A stretch of DNA of 62,447 bases from an uncultured Sutterella sp. (GCA_900538905.1 UPZS01000005.1:1-62447); one strand, 5' to 3'; positions 52,189-61,346 are shown, numbered from the stretch's first letter. A program made the numbers and translations. The notes: generated by a model from the letters alone, not told the origin.

Positions 52189-53040
52189 TTAATCAGTGAA
52201 AAGCTTCAATGAGCCGAAAAGCTTGTGCAGACGTTCTTCGTCAAACGGAAGGTATTCGGCAATCGTTAAGCCTGCAATTTCTGAGTTAGCGGCAACAAGA
52301 TGCAGGATTGAAGCAAGTTGTTCCATTGTCATGCATCCGCCTCCTGAACCGTCTCCGACAAGATTCGGATTAGCGAAATAGGTGGAGTGGAAGCAGTGAG
52401 GATCAAGTACGTCGATATCCAGATGCACGAGGACATGATCGAACTTTTGCACAAACGCTCTGATGTCGTCGTCAGAAACGAAGTCTTCCGTCTGCACTTT
52501 GTAGTCAACGCCCAAATCATTCAGGAACTTGGCTTGATAGTCATGTAACCCCTGAAGGCCGACGTAGAGCAGTTCATCGGGCTTGAACGTCGGATTCTTC
52601 ATGAGCCCCGCCATTGACGGTTCGCCTGCGCCGAGCAAAGCCCCCAACACCATGGCGTGCGCGTTCGGATAGCCGTCTTTAGGCATGGAAACGTCCGGAT
52701 GGGCGTCAAGCCACAAAATTCCGGTATTCGGGTACAGACCGTGCAGGTAATCGAACGGAGCTTGTGAAACCAGGCAGTTGCCGCCGATCGTGATGATCCG
52801 CTGCGGGGCTTCTTTTTCAATGGTGGCTTGTGCGGCTCGAATGCCGGCGAGCACTTCGTCTTTTCCGGCGATGCCGTCTTGAATTTCGCGCTGACGGCCG
52901 TCCGGAGCCGGAATGTCGACTTTGACAAGCGGCTGGTTTGGGTTGACCGGAAGAATGTGCTGCAGCAGGTTGGCGCCGAAGTGGTACGTCTCAAGTCCGC
53001 CGCTTATCCAATCCGGATAAAGCAGACGAATGGTTTTCAT
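52189..53040 (-). CDS. Arginase/ureohydrolase-fold protein with altered metal site
   Basis: The 283-aa protein has the ureohydrolase fold, with metal motifs DAHPD (residues 112-116) and HLDIDVLDP (Asp208, Asp210). However, the first motif, GGDH in arginase and agmatinase, is GGNC here (86-89), so the usual first metal His is missing. This is probably a distinct subfamily rather than a broken gene, because the rest is intact. A real substrate other than arginine is possible. A TATAAT -10 lies upstream. queF follows directly. Confidence 0.75.
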   Translation of the reverse strand: MKTIRLLYPDWISGGLETYHFGANLLQHILPVNPNQPLVKVDIPAPDGRQREIQDGIAGKDEVLAGIRAAQATIEKEAPQRIITIGGNCLVSQAPFDYLHGLYPNTGILWLDAHPDVSMPKDGYPNAHAMVLGALLGAGEPSMAGLMKNPTFKPDELLYVGLQGLHDYQAKFLNDLGVDYKVQTEDFVSDDDIRAFVQKFDHVLVHLDIDVLDPHCFHSTYFANPNLVGDGSGGGCMTMEQLASILHLVAANSEIAGLTIAEYLPFDEERLHKLFGSLKLFTD

Positions 53041-53082
53041 AGGTTTAGAAGAGTAAAAAAAATCAGTCGAATAGTCAGTCGG

Positions 53083-53088
53083 ATTATA
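53083..53088 (-). promoter_or_regulatory. -10 element of the arginase-like/queF unit
   Basis: A perfect TATAAT lies on the minus strand about 45 bp before the ATG. TTGAAC 15 bp further upstream is a weak -35. Confidence 0.5.
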
Positions 53089-53234
53089 GGCAGGAGCGGA
53101 TTCGTTCAACGGATGCTCTTTGTCATGGATGCGTCATAAAACCGACAAAGAGTCGACACAGAACAGTCACGGCTTCGATACAAGCACCTCTCAAAATGGC
53201 GTCTGCCCAGAATTCAATTTCAAGACGCTAAGAA

Positions 53235-54029
53235 ATGCTCACCCTCAAACACATCAACAAGAGCTACGGAAATCGAACCATCCTTTCGGACATTTCGCTC
53301 TCCATTCGCAAAGGGGAAATTGTCTCCATCCTCGGTCCGTCGGGTTGCGGCAAAACGACACTTCTCAATCTGATTCTCGGTCTGACACAAGCCACATCGG
53401 GAAAAATCATGTTCGACGGCGAGGACCTCACAAATGTGCCGATGCAAAAGCGCGGTTTCAACATTGTGTTCCAAGACTTCGCACTTTTCCCGAACTTGAA
53501 CGCCTACGACAACATCATCTACGGTCTTCGCAACAATCCCTCCGCTTCGACGCCCGAAGAGGTGAATGAACTTATTGATCTGCTGGGATTAAGAAAGCAC
53601 CTGAACCAGCGCATCGACGAACTTTCCGGCGGCCAGAAGCAGCGTGTGGCCATTGCCCGTACGTTGGTTCTCAAGCCTCGCATTCTGCTGCTCGACGAAC
53701 CGCTTTCGGCTTTGGACGGTCTTATCAAGGAGTCCATCAAAGAGCGCATTCGCATGATCGCTCGTCAGTTTGAGCTCACGACGCTCATCGTGACACACGA
53801 TCCGGAAGAAGCACTCACGCTTTCGGATCGCGTACTCATTATCAACAACGGTCAGATTGCCCAATTTGCTGATCCGATGACGATCATCAACAAGCCTGCT
53901 GACGATTTCGTCAATGACTTCATCATTTCTCAGCTGATGGTTAAGCGCACCAACATCCTGAAGCTTTTCAGCGGCCCCAACCCTAAAAACGCCTCAACGC
54001 TAAAGACCGAATCCGGCGCTCTGGCTTAA
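53235..54029 (+). CDS. 2-aminoethylphosphonate ABC transporter, ATP-binding protein
   Basis: This ATPase powers the transporter encoded by the next two genes. The 264-aa protein has Walker A GPSGCGKTT (residues 34-42), signature LSGGQKQR (130-137), Walker B LLLDEP (151-156) and a switch His in VTHDPEE. It is shorter than PhnT/FbpC-type ATPases (about 350 aa) because the C-terminal TOBE domain is absent. I infer the substrate from the linked permease, binding protein and phnWX. Confidence 0.88.
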   Translation: MLTLKHINKSYGNRTILSDISLSIRKGEIVSILGPSGCGKTTLLNLILGLTQATSGKIMFDGEDLTNVPMQKRGFNIVFQDFALFPNLNAYDNIIYGLRNNPSASTPEEVNELIDLLGLRKHLNQRIDELSGGQKQRVAIARTLVLKPRILLLDEPLSALDGLIKESIKERIRMIARQFELTTLIVTHDPEEALTLSDRVLIINNGQIAQFADPMTIINKPADDFVNDFIISQLMVKRTNILKLFSGPNPKNASTLKTESGALA

Positions 54030-54037
54030 GTTGCGGG

Positions 54038-55780
54038 ATGACTGTCATGATTACTCTTACAGATAAACTCCTCGGGCGCGAGCGCCGCGAACTCAAAATC
54101 GTGTTCGCTTTGGTGGTGCTCACGCTCTCGGCTGTGCTGCTCTATCCGCTCGGCTGCGTTTTGTCTCAGTCTATTTTGGACGGCAACGGCAGCCTGACGC
54201 TTGCAAACTACACCCCACTTCTTTCGGAACCGCGCTTCTGGAATGCGCTTTCCAACAGCTTTGCCGTGTCGGGCCTGTCGGCCGCCATCGCTGCTGTGCT
54301 TGCCTTCGGCTGTGCCTACGGTTTGCATTTCACGCGACTCAATCCCTGGGCCAAGAAAGTCTTTCAGATTGTCATTCTTTTGCCGCTCTTCCTGCCGTCA
54401 ATTACCTACGGCTTTGCGGTGATCTATTCCTTCGGACGTCTGGGGCTGGTGAGCCAAATCTTCGGCGTGTTGCCGTTTTCGATCTACGGCTTCTGGGGCC
54501 TTTTGATTGCCGACGTGATCTACACGCTACCGCCCGCGTTTCTTATTCTTTCCAATGCTTTCCACTACATTGACCGCAACACGATCACGGTGAGCCGCCT
54601 GATGGGTGACAGCCCCTGGCGTACCTTCTACATTTCGGCGCTGCGTCCGGTGGTAGGTGCGTTGTGCTCGGCCTTCATTCTCAGCTTTTTCTTGTCCTTC
54701 ACCGACTTCGGTATTCCGGTATCAATCGCCGGTCAATACGACGTCATTGCCACCGAGCTCTACACCACGATGATGGGTGCCGTGCCCGACTTCGGCCGCG
54801 GTGCCGTGATCGCCATGGCGATGCTCGTCCCTTCGATTGCTTCCGTGATGCTTTTGAAGTACGTCGAGCGATTCAATTTCCGATACAACCGCATCAATTA
54901 TCAGCCGCCTGCCCGCAACCGCGTGCGCGATGCGCTTTTTGCCGGCTACTACGTGATTATCGCCGCCGTACTGCTTTCGGTCTTTGCCGTGATGTTCGTG
55001 GTGCCTTTCGTTGAGCAGTGGCCCTATAAGCCTGTTTTTACGCTTGACGTGATCTCCCGCATTCTCTCCGACAGTGTCGTCTGGGAGGTCTACGGCAATT
55101 CGGTCGGAGTGGCCCTAGCAAGTGCCGTGACCGGCACGTTGCTGTGTTACGCCGCAGCAATGGTCAATGCACGTTCTCAGCTCAAGGGCTGGTGCCGCAC
55201 GACGATGGACAGTTTTGCCATGCTCACTAATACCGTGCCCGGCATGGTGCTCGGTATCGGCTTTCTCTTTGCCATGAGCGGCACGATGTTGGCCAACACG
55301 TTTGCCATTCTGGTGCTCGTCAACCTGGTGCATTTCTTCACTTCGCCCTATCTGATGGCCACTTCGGCACTGAGCAAGATGAATGCCGGATGGGAGACCA
55401 CGGGTGCTTTGATGGGCGACAGTTGGCTCAAGACCGTCATGCGCGTCGTGGTGCCCAATTCGGCCGCCACGCTCTGGCAGATGTTCCAGTACATGTTCGT
55501 GAGTTCCATGGTGACCATCAGCGCAGTCGTGTTCCTGTCGGGCGCCCGCACCATGTTGATCACCACGAAGATCAAGGAACTCCAGTATTTCGAGAAGTTC
55601 GAAGAAATCTTTGTGCTCTCGCTTTTGATTTTCTTTACCAACGTTGCGGTCAAGCTTATTTGCGACGCCCTTGCGGAACGTGCAAGAAAGAACCCGCAGG
55701 GCGGTCTGATTCAGTCGATCATGCGCTGCCTGAGCTCGAGCCGTACTCCCACGCTTTCAACTGTTTCCACCGGAGCTTAA
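54038..55780 (+). CDS. 2-aminoethylphosphonate ABC transporter, fused permease
   Basis: The 580-aa inner-membrane permease has two binding-protein-dependent transport domains in one chain (about twelve membrane segments). Each has the EAA-type loop facing the ATPase (around VSRLMGDSPWRTF and TTGALMGDSWLKTV). This is the FbpB/PhnU2 layout. It begins 8 bp after the ATPase gene; an ATG 9 bp further in is an alternative. It should pair with the lipoprotein encoded next. Confidence 0.9.
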   Translation: MTVMITLTDKLLGRERRELKIVFALVVLTLSAVLLYPLGCVLSQSILDGNGSLTLANYTPLLSEPRFWNALSNSFAVSGLSAAIAAVLAFGCAYGLHFTRLNPWAKKVFQIVILLPLFLPSITYGFAVIYSFGRLGLVSQIFGVLPFSIYGFWGLLIADVIYTLPPAFLILSNAFHYIDRNTITVSRLMGDSPWRTFYISALRPVVGALCSAFILSFFLSFTDFGIPVSIAGQYDVIATELYTTMMGAVPDFGRGAVIAMAMLVPSIASVMLLKYVERFNFRYNRINYQPPARNRVRDALFAGYYVIIAAVLLSVFAVMFVVPFVEQWPYKPVFTLDVISRILSDSVVWEVYGNSVGVALASAVTGTLLCYAAAMVNARSQLKGWCRTTMDSFAMLTNTVPGMVLGIGFLFAMSGTMLANTFAILVLVNLVHFFTSPYLMATSALSKMNAGWETTGALMGDSWLKTVMRVVVPNSAATLWQMFQYMFVSSMVTISAVVFLSGARTMLITTKIKELQYFEKFEEIFVLSLLIFFTNVAVKLICDALAERARKNPQGGLIQSIMRCLSSSRTPTLSTVSTGA

Positions 55781-55785
55781 AAGAA

Positions 55786-56811
55786 ATGCAACCGATGACC
55801 TGTTTCAAACTGACTTTTGCTGCTTGTGTGTGCGCTGCCATGGTCGGCTGCGGCAATGACGGCAGTACCGATGCCGACAAGGGCAAAACCGCTGCGGCTC
55901 CCGCCAAGACTGCCGAAGTGGTGATCTACACCAACGCCGATGAAGAAGCTCAGACGGCAATGAAGAATGCCCTTGACAAAAATGGCATGAAGGGTGCCTA
56001 TCTCATCCAGTCGTTCGGCACGTCCGAATTGGGCGGCAAGCTTGCTGCCGAAGGCAAGAACATCGAAGCCGACGTGGTGACGCTCTCGACCTATTACCTC
56101 GACAGCTTCCAGAAAAAGGAAAAGCTCTTTGCCGATCTGCAAAACAAGGCAAAGACAATTCAGCCGTCTCCGTCCTACTGGACGCCGATTCTGGGTAACA
56201 CGGGTGCGCTTTTCATCAACACCGAAGTTTTAAAGCAAAGCAAGCTCGAAGCTCCGAAGTCCATCGCCGATCTGGCTAAGCCCGAATATGCAGGCCACAT
56301 CTCCGTGCCGGACATTATGGGCAGTTCCACGTCTTGGTTGATGACCCAGGCCGTCATGTCTGCTCAGGGTGAAGAGGCTGGCGCCAAGACGATCGCCGCG
56401 ATTGAAAAGAACGCCGGTGCACATCTGGAAAAGTCCGGTTCTGCACCGTTAAAGAAGTTGCGTGCCGGTGAGGCGGCAGTGGGTTTCGGTCTGCGTCACC
56501 AAGCTGTAGCCGACAAAGCCCGCGGTCTGCCGATTGACTACATTGATCCGACCGAAGGCAATTTCCAACTGCAGGAAGCCGCTGCCGTTGTTGACAAGGG
56601 GGCCAAGACCAATCCGAACGCCCAAAAGGTCGTTGAAATCATCGTCAAGTACGGCCGTCCCGAACTCTTGAAGTTCTACCCCGTGGCGCTTTACGAAGGT
56701 GAAACGGTTTCTGCTGAAAACAAGCCCGCTCGTCCGAGTTTCTACAAAGAGCCGCTCACTGTTGAATTGCTGCAGAAGCACCAGAAGATGGTCAAGGACG
56801 CCGGCAAGTAA
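55786..56811 (+). CDS. 2-aminoethylphosphonate ABC transporter, binding lipoprotein
   Basis: The 341-aa extracytoplasmic binding protein is of the Fbp/PhnS2 type. It has a lipoprotein-like signal (AAMVGCGND, Cys about residue 22), an Ala/Lys/Asp-rich linker, and a two-lobed domain starting EVVIYTNADEEAQ. GGAG precedes the ATG at 55786; a second ATG three codons in is possible. A hairpin after the gene probably lowers expression of phnW and phnX relative to this protein. Confidence 0.9.
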   Translation: MQPMTCFKLTFAACVCAAMVGCGNDGSTDADKGKTAAAPAKTAEVVIYTNADEEAQTAMKNALDKNGMKGAYLIQSFGTSELGGKLAAEGKNIEADVVTLSTYYLDSFQKKEKLFADLQNKAKTIQPSPSYWTPILGNTGALFINTEVLKQSKLEAPKSIADLAKPEYAGHISVPDIMGSSTSWLMTQAVMSAQGEEAGAKTIAAIEKNAGAHLEKSGSAPLKKLRAGEAAVGFGLRHQAVADKARGLPIDYIDPTEGNFQLQEAAAVVDKGAKTNPNAQKVVEIIVKYGRPELLKFYPVALYEGETVSAENKPARPSFYKEPLTVELLQKHQKMVKDAGK

Positions 56812-56830
56812 TTCTTTTGATTTCCAATAA

Positions 56831-56867
56831 GCCGGCTCTCAAGCGAGAGTCGGCAGTTTTCTTTTTT
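56831..56867 (+). terminator. Intra-operon hairpin between binding protein and phnW
   Basis: GCCGGCTCTC pairs with GAGAGTCGGC (56831-56854), then AGTTTTCTTTTTT. It would stop part of the transcripts before phnW. Confidence 0.7.
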
Positions 56868-56875
56868 GATTTGTC

Positions 56876-57985
56876 ATGATTACCGATCCGAATACCTACA
56901 AACTTTTGACCCCGGGGCCCCTGACGACATCATTGTCCGTTCGTAAGGAAATGCTTGTCGATCGCTGCACGTGGGACGACGACTACAAAGAAATGACCCA
57001 GTTCGTGCGCCGTGAACTCCTCACGCTTGCCCACGTTTCCGAACCCGATTACACCACCGTGCTGATGCAGGGTTCGGGTACGTTCGGCGTGGAAAGTGTT
57101 CTCAGTTCCGTGGTAGGTAAGAATGACTGCGTGCTCGTGCCCGTCAACGGCGCATATTCGGAACGCATGTGCCAGATTCTGGAGCGCTACGGCATCGCCT
57201 TTGTGCGTGAAGACTTCGCTTGGAACGAACGCGTCGATGCTGCCCGTCTGGAGTCGGTGATTGCCGCACATCCCGAAATCACGACGATCAGCATCGTGCA
57301 CAACGAAACGACTTCGGGCCTCATCAACGATCTGGTGAGTGTCTCGGAAGTCGTGAAGAACCACAACCTGCGCTTTATTGTGGACGCCATGAGCTCCTTC
57401 GGCGCCGTGGATGTGAACGTGGCCGAGCTCGGCATCGATTTTCTGATCTCTTCTGCGAACAAGTGCATCCAGGGTGTCCCTGGCTTTTCCTTCATCATTG
57501 CCCGCCGCGAAGCGCTTACGGCTACCGAAGGCAACGCCCGCACGATTTCGCTCGATCTGCACTCTCAGTGGAAGACGATGGAAAAGGACAACGGCAAGTG
57601 GCGCTTTACGTCGCCTACGCACGTCGTAGCCGCTTTTGCGCAGGCGCTCAAGGAACTGCAGCAAGAGGGTGGAGTGACGGTTCGCGGCGAACGCTATGCA
57701 GCTACAAACCGCAAGCTGCGTGAAGGAATGCGTACTCTAGGCTTTGAACCGTTCGTCAGCGAAGCCTTCCAGGGGCCGATCATCACCACCTTCCTTTATC
57801 CGGAAGGTCGCAACCTCGACTTCAAGCACATGCACCATTGGCTCAAGGAGCAGGGTTATGTGATCTATCCGGGCAAGCTCACCGACCGAGACACCTTCCG
57901 CATCGGCAACATTGGCGAAATCTACGACGCGGACGCCGACCGCATTCTTGAATTGTTTGCACAGTACACCAAGGAGTTTATGTAA
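56876..57985 (+). CDS. phnW: 2-aminoethylphosphonate-pyruvate transaminase
   Basis: PhnW moves the amino group of 2-aminoethylphosphonate to pyruvate, giving phosphonoacetaldehyde and alanine. The 369-aa PLP enzyme has the N-terminal LLTPGPLTTS, the catalytic Lys196 in SSANKCIQG and the GSGTFGVESV phosphate loop (67-76). It has no clear ribosome-binding site and follows a hairpin. Its stop overlaps the phnX start by one base (TAATG). Confidence 0.95.
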   Translation: MITDPNTYKLLTPGPLTTSLSVRKEMLVDRCTWDDDYKEMTQFVRRELLTLAHVSEPDYTTVLMQGSGTFGVESVLSSVVGKNDCVLVPVNGAYSERMCQILERYGIAFVREDFAWNERVDAARLESVIAAHPEITTISIVHNETTSGLINDLVSVSEVVKNHNLRFIVDAMSSFGAVDVNVAELGIDFLISSANKCIQGVPGFSFIIARREALTATEGNARTISLDLHSQWKTMEKDNGKWRFTSPTHVVAAFAQALKELQQEGGVTVRGERYAATNRKLREGMRTLGFEPFVSEAFQGPIITTFLYPEGRNLDFKHMHHWLKEQGYVIYPGKLTDRDTFRIGNIGEIYDADADRILELFAQYTKEFM

Positions 57986-58779
57986 TGAACCGCATCAAGG
58001 GCGTGATTTTCGATTGGGCGGGTACGACGGTTGACTTCGGTTGCACGAGTCCTGTCTCGGCATTTAAGGAAGCATTTCGCCGAGCCGGCATTGACGTGAC
58101 GGACGAGGAAGTTCGTGCGCCGATGGGGCTTTTGAAACGTGATCACATCAAGACGATGCTCGCGATGCCTCGTATTGCGCAAGCCTGGCAGGACAAGTAC
58201 GGTGCCGCGGCAACCGACGCCGATGCCGAAAAGATCTATGCCGACTTTGAACCGGCCCTGATGGCTGTGCTTGATCGACATTGTGATCTGATTCCTGGCA
58301 TTCTCGAAACGATGGAGTATCTCCGTCAAAACGAGATCCGTGTGGGTTCGACCACCGGCTTTACCCAGGAAATGATGGCTGTGGTGACCGAAGGCGCCCG
58401 CAGGGGCGGCTACGCACCCGAAATGGTTCAAACGGCCGACAGCAACAACGGTTTTGGCCGTCCTTGGCCCTATATGATCTTTTCCAATATGCGCGGTCTC
58501 GGTTTATCAAACGTGCGTCAGGTTGTGAAGGTGGGCGATACGACCTCCGACATGGCCGAAGCAAAGAACGCTGGGGTGATTGCCGTCGGCGTCTGTGTAG
58601 GCAGCTCCATGATCGGTCTGGACGCGCAGAGCTGGGCGGCGTTGCCCGAAGCAGAACGCACCGAACAGATCAAATCGGCACGTCAGCGCTTCTATGCCGC
58701 CGGTGCCGATTATGTGATCGAGAGCATCGGTGATTTGCCGGCTCTCATTGAGGATCTCAACGCTCGCAGCGCTGCGTAA
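57985..58779 (+). CDS. phnX: Phosphonoacetaldehyde hydrolase (phosphonatase)
   Basis: PhnX, a HAD-family enzyme, cleaves the C-P bond of phosphonoacetaldehyde to acetaldehyde and phosphate. The 264-aa protein has the nucleophile Asp10 in IFDWAGTTVD, the cap region with the Schiff-base Lys in GLLKRDHIKTM, and a C-terminal VGDTTSDMAEAKNAG motif. It overlaps phnW and ends the operon with a strong terminator. Confidence 0.96.
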   Translation: MNRIKGVIFDWAGTTVDFGCTSPVSAFKEAFRRAGIDVTDEEVRAPMGLLKRDHIKTMLAMPRIAQAWQDKYGAAATDADAEKIYADFEPALMAVLDRHCDLIPGILETMEYLRQNEIRVGSTTGFTQEMMAVVTEGARRGGYAPEMVQTADSNNGFGRPWPYMIFSNMRGLGLSNVRQVVKVGDTTSDMAEAKNAGVIAVGVCVGSSMIGLDAQSWAALPEAERTEQIKSARQRFYAAGADYVIESIGDLPALIEDLNARSAA

Positions 58780-58800
58780 TTCGCACAAAAGGGTCTTTCG

Positions 58801-58836
58801 AAAGCCCGTGTGTCGATCTTGGCATACGGGCTTTTT
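58801..58836 (+). terminator. Terminator of the phosphonate operon
   Basis: AAGCCCGT (58802-58809) pairs with ACGGGCTT (58826-58833), continuing into a T-run. Confidence 0.8.
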
Positions 58837-58861
58837 GACGTGTCGGCATCGTTTTGGTTGA

Positions 58862-59188
58862 TCAGACGAATAGGTTATCGTTTTCTTCGATCTTCCCGCG
58901 GGCGCGAGCAATGCGCTGCTCCCTGAGTTCGTCGAGTTCTCTTTCGATACGTTCCGCACGACGCCAAAAATAGACCACGTTGCCGAGGATAATGCCGATG
59001 AGCAAGGCTGAACCGATGCCGATGACGTAGTGGATGCGCGAGTCTGCAGTTGTGATTCCTTGGGCTGCCGTTGCTTGGTTCGTCGCAATAGCCACCTCGG
59101 CTCTGACAGGCAAAGTGATTCCGGTCAGTGAGAAGAACAGCACAAGCTCCGCAGCTGCTTTGCAAAGACAAGAAGATGAAAACCACAT
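58862..59188 (-). CDS. Small membrane protein, unknown role
   Basis: From the ATG at 59188 this is a 108-aa protein. It has an N-terminal signal-like stretch (to about residue 30, PVRAEV), then a membrane segment (about 54-73, IGIGSALLIGIILGNVVYFW) and a charged, probably helical cytoplasmic tail (about 75-108, many Arg/Glu). I do not recognise it. A 9-bp inverted repeat lies upstream. It is divergent from fccA and might help anchor or assemble a periplasmic electron-transfer partner; that is only a guess. Confidence 0.5.
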   Translation of the reverse strand: MWFSSSCLCKAAAELVLFFSLTGITLPVRAEVAIATNQATAAQGITTADSRIHYVIGIGSALLIGIILGNVVYFWRRAERIERELDELREQRIARARGKIEENDNLFV

Positions 59189-59220
59189 GATCGTCAAAAT
59201 CGTTCGAAGACAATCAGAAG

Positions 59221-59264
59221 CGTAGTGCGAGAACCGAATCGGCGCGATCGAATGGCGCACTACG
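59221..59264. repeat. 9-bp inverted repeat upstream of the small membrane gene
   Basis: CGTAGTGCG (59221-59229) and CGCACTACG (59256-59264) are exact inverted copies 26 bp apart. Their position 33-76 bp before the small membrane gene suits an operator or a leader hairpin. Confidence 0.45.
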
Positions 59265-59434
59265 AGAAGAAATGGCAAGAATGCGCAAAAAGTCTCTTCC
59301 AGAATTTTTTTGAGGTTTCTTGACAGATAAACGTCGGGACAATTGATTAGAGAGCTTTTCGAGCTGCCGGAGTGTTGCCGGTTTAGAAAAACTTAACCGT
59401 GATACAAAACTTTGAAACACGGACGTCTTTGCGT

Positions 59435-59475
59435 TTGATTCAAGTCAAAAGCCGCGCTATTGCTGCCCCTACACT
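59435..59475 (+). promoter_or_regulatory. Class II FNR-dependent promoter of fccA
   Basis: TTGAT-TCAA-GTCAA (59435-59448) matches the FNR box at nine of ten informative bases. TACACT (59470-59475) is a good -10. The box centre falls about 41 bp before the expected start near 59482, the classic class II position. A strong AAGGAGA site precedes the fccA ATG. Confidence 0.8.
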
Positions 59476-59561
59476 CTTTGCCTGACAACATAAACCACCG
59501 CTTTGCTGCTTACTGACACTACGTCAATACCCGGAAGCATTGCGAATCTAAGGAGAAAGAG

Positions 59562-61346
59562 ATGATCAGACCAATTACGGCAATTGTGCTCAGTGCCTTA
59601 TTTTCTACCGTCTCAGGACTGGCAACGGCCCAAGACCTGGCTTCTTTTCATGCTGGTATGGGTGGATGCACTGTTTGCCACGGCACGAACACTGTAACGG
59701 CTGCTAACGTTCCGGACGACGAAATTGATCTCAACAACAAATGCATGGTCTGCCATGGAGACTATAAAAAATTAGCTGACAAAACAAAACACTTTGATCC
59801 GCATGCAAGTCACTTAAGCGACAGAAGTCCCGTCAATTGCACGGCTTGTCATGCCGCACACGCAAAACCCAAGCTCGTCTGCAATGACTGTCACACATTT
59901 GATTTGAAGATGCCATTTTCCGATGCTCCTGAATCAGCCAAGTGGGATGCAACGATTGATGCCGAGGCTGTTGCAGCCGCCGAAAAGTCTGCTCCGCGCG
60001 AAACGGTTGACGTACTGGTGATCGGTGCGGGGTCGGCCGGCTTAAATGCGGCAATTGCGGCAAAGCGCGCCGGAGCCAAGGTGGTTTTGCTTGAGAAACA
60101 TTCTTTTGCAGGCGGCAATTCAATGCTCGCTGCCGGAGGTTACAACGCTGTCGGTACGCCTCAACAGGCTAAGAAAGGCATTAAGGATACTGTTGATCAG
60201 TATGTCAAAGACACCATGAAGGGCGGGCGTGGCAAAAACGATCCGAAGCTTGTACAAATTCTTGCTGAAGGTAGCGCCGACGGCGTCAAATGGTTGGAAG
60301 ACATGGGTGCTGATCTTTCGGACGTCAAACGTTCCGGAGGAGCCGCCGTCGATCGAACGCACCGTCCCCACGGAGGTATGTCTGTCGGGCCGCATATTGT
60401 GGATGTGTTACGCGCCCAAGCCACAAAAGAAGGCGTTGGCGTCCGGGTGAATTCCCGTGCCGTCAAGCTTTTGCTCGACAAAGACTACAAAATTGCCGGA
60501 GCCATTGTGCATGGCAAGCACTCCGGTTACTACAAGATTGCAGCGAAGGCGGTGGTTTTGGCAACCGGCGGTTACGGTCAGAATAAGCAGATGATTGCCT
60601 TCTATCGTCCGACCTTCAAGGACATGACGAGTTCAAACAATGTAACGAGTACCGGCGACGGCATTACCATGGCACTCAATATCGGTGCTTCCATGACCGA
60701 TATCGATTGGGTTCAGGCCCATCCGACCGTTGGCCTCGACAGCCGTATTTTGATTAGCGAAACCGTTCGCGGAGTCGGCGCCGTAATGGTCAACATCAAC
60801 GGTGAGCGTTTCGTGAACGAACTTACAACACGTGACCGCGCAAGCGACGCAATTTTGCATCAGCCTCAAAAGCGAGCTTGGTTGGTTTTTGACAGCAACC
60901 TCTATAAGTCTGCAAAGATGGTGCAAGGCTATGATCACCTGGGTATGCTCAAGAAGGCTGATACTCTGGCTGAGCTGGCCAAGATTTGTGACATGGATGC
61001 GAAAACTCTCGAAAAGACGGCCAGCGACTACAACAAGTTCCGCAAGGCAGGAAAAGACGAAGCATTCGGTCGTCCCGATATGCCGCTTGGTATTGAAAAG
61101 GCTCCTTTCTATGCAGTAGCTGTTGCTCCCGGCATTCATCATACGATGGGTGGGGTGGCGATCACGCCGGAAAGCGAGGTGCTGGACATCCAAAGTCGCC
61201 CGATTCCGGGGCTGTATGCGGCAGGAGAAGTGACGGGAGGCGTACACGGCTTTAACCGCCTCGGAGGTAATGCTATTGCCGATACCGTCGTCTTCGGTCG
61301 CCGTAGCGGCGAACATGCAGCTGCCTATGCACTCAAAGCAAAATAA
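59562..61346 (+). CDS. fccA: Periplasmic flavocytochrome c, probable fumarate reductase
   Basis: The 594-aa protein joins a Sec signal (about 1-24) and a tetrahaem domain (CTVCH 36-40, CMVCH 61-65, CTACH 93-97, CNDCH 107-111) to a FAD domain (VIGAGSAGLNAA, 153-164). The active-site set of Shewanella Fcc3 is complete: AHPT, ETVRG, the Arg in TTRDRAS, HHTMGG and NRLGGN. It should reduce fumarate in the periplasm with quinol-derived electrons. The promoter carries an FNR box. A convergent LysR gene follows. Confidence 0.92.
   Translation: MIRPITAIVLSALFSTVSGLATAQDLASFHAGMGGCTVCHGTNTVTAANVPDDEIDLNNKCMVCHGDYKKLADKTKHFDPHASHLSDRSPVNCTACHAAHAKPKLVCNDCHTFDLKMPFSDAPESAKWDATIDAEAVAAAEKSAPRETVDVLVIGAGSAGLNAAIAAKRAGAKVVLLEKHSFAGGNSMLAAGGYNAVGTPQQAKKGIKDTVDQYVKDTMKGGRGKNDPKLVQILAEGSADGVKWLEDMGADLSDVKRSGGAAVDRTHRPHGGMSVGPHIVDVLRAQATKEGVGVRVNSRAVKLLLDKDYKIAGAIVHGKHSGYYKIAAKAVVLATGGYGQNKQMIAFYRPTFKDMTSSNNVTSTGDGITMALNIGASMTDIDWVQAHPTVGLDSRILISETVRGVGAVMVNINGERFVNELTTRDRASDAILHQPQKRAWLVFDSNLYKSAKMVQGYDHLGMLKKADTLAELAKICDMDAKTLEKTASDYNKFRKAGKDEAFGRPDMPLGIEKAPFYAVAVAPGIHHTMGGVAITPESEVLDIQSRPIPGLYAAGEVTGGVHGFNRLGGNAIADTVVFGRRSGEHAAAYALKAK

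Larger units (their letters stand above)
59189..59561. other. Intergenic region upstream of fccA
   Basis: This 373-bp region holds an inverted repeat (59221-59264) near the small membrane gene and the FNR-type promoter of fccA (59435-59475). No other gene is visible. Confidence 0.6.
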
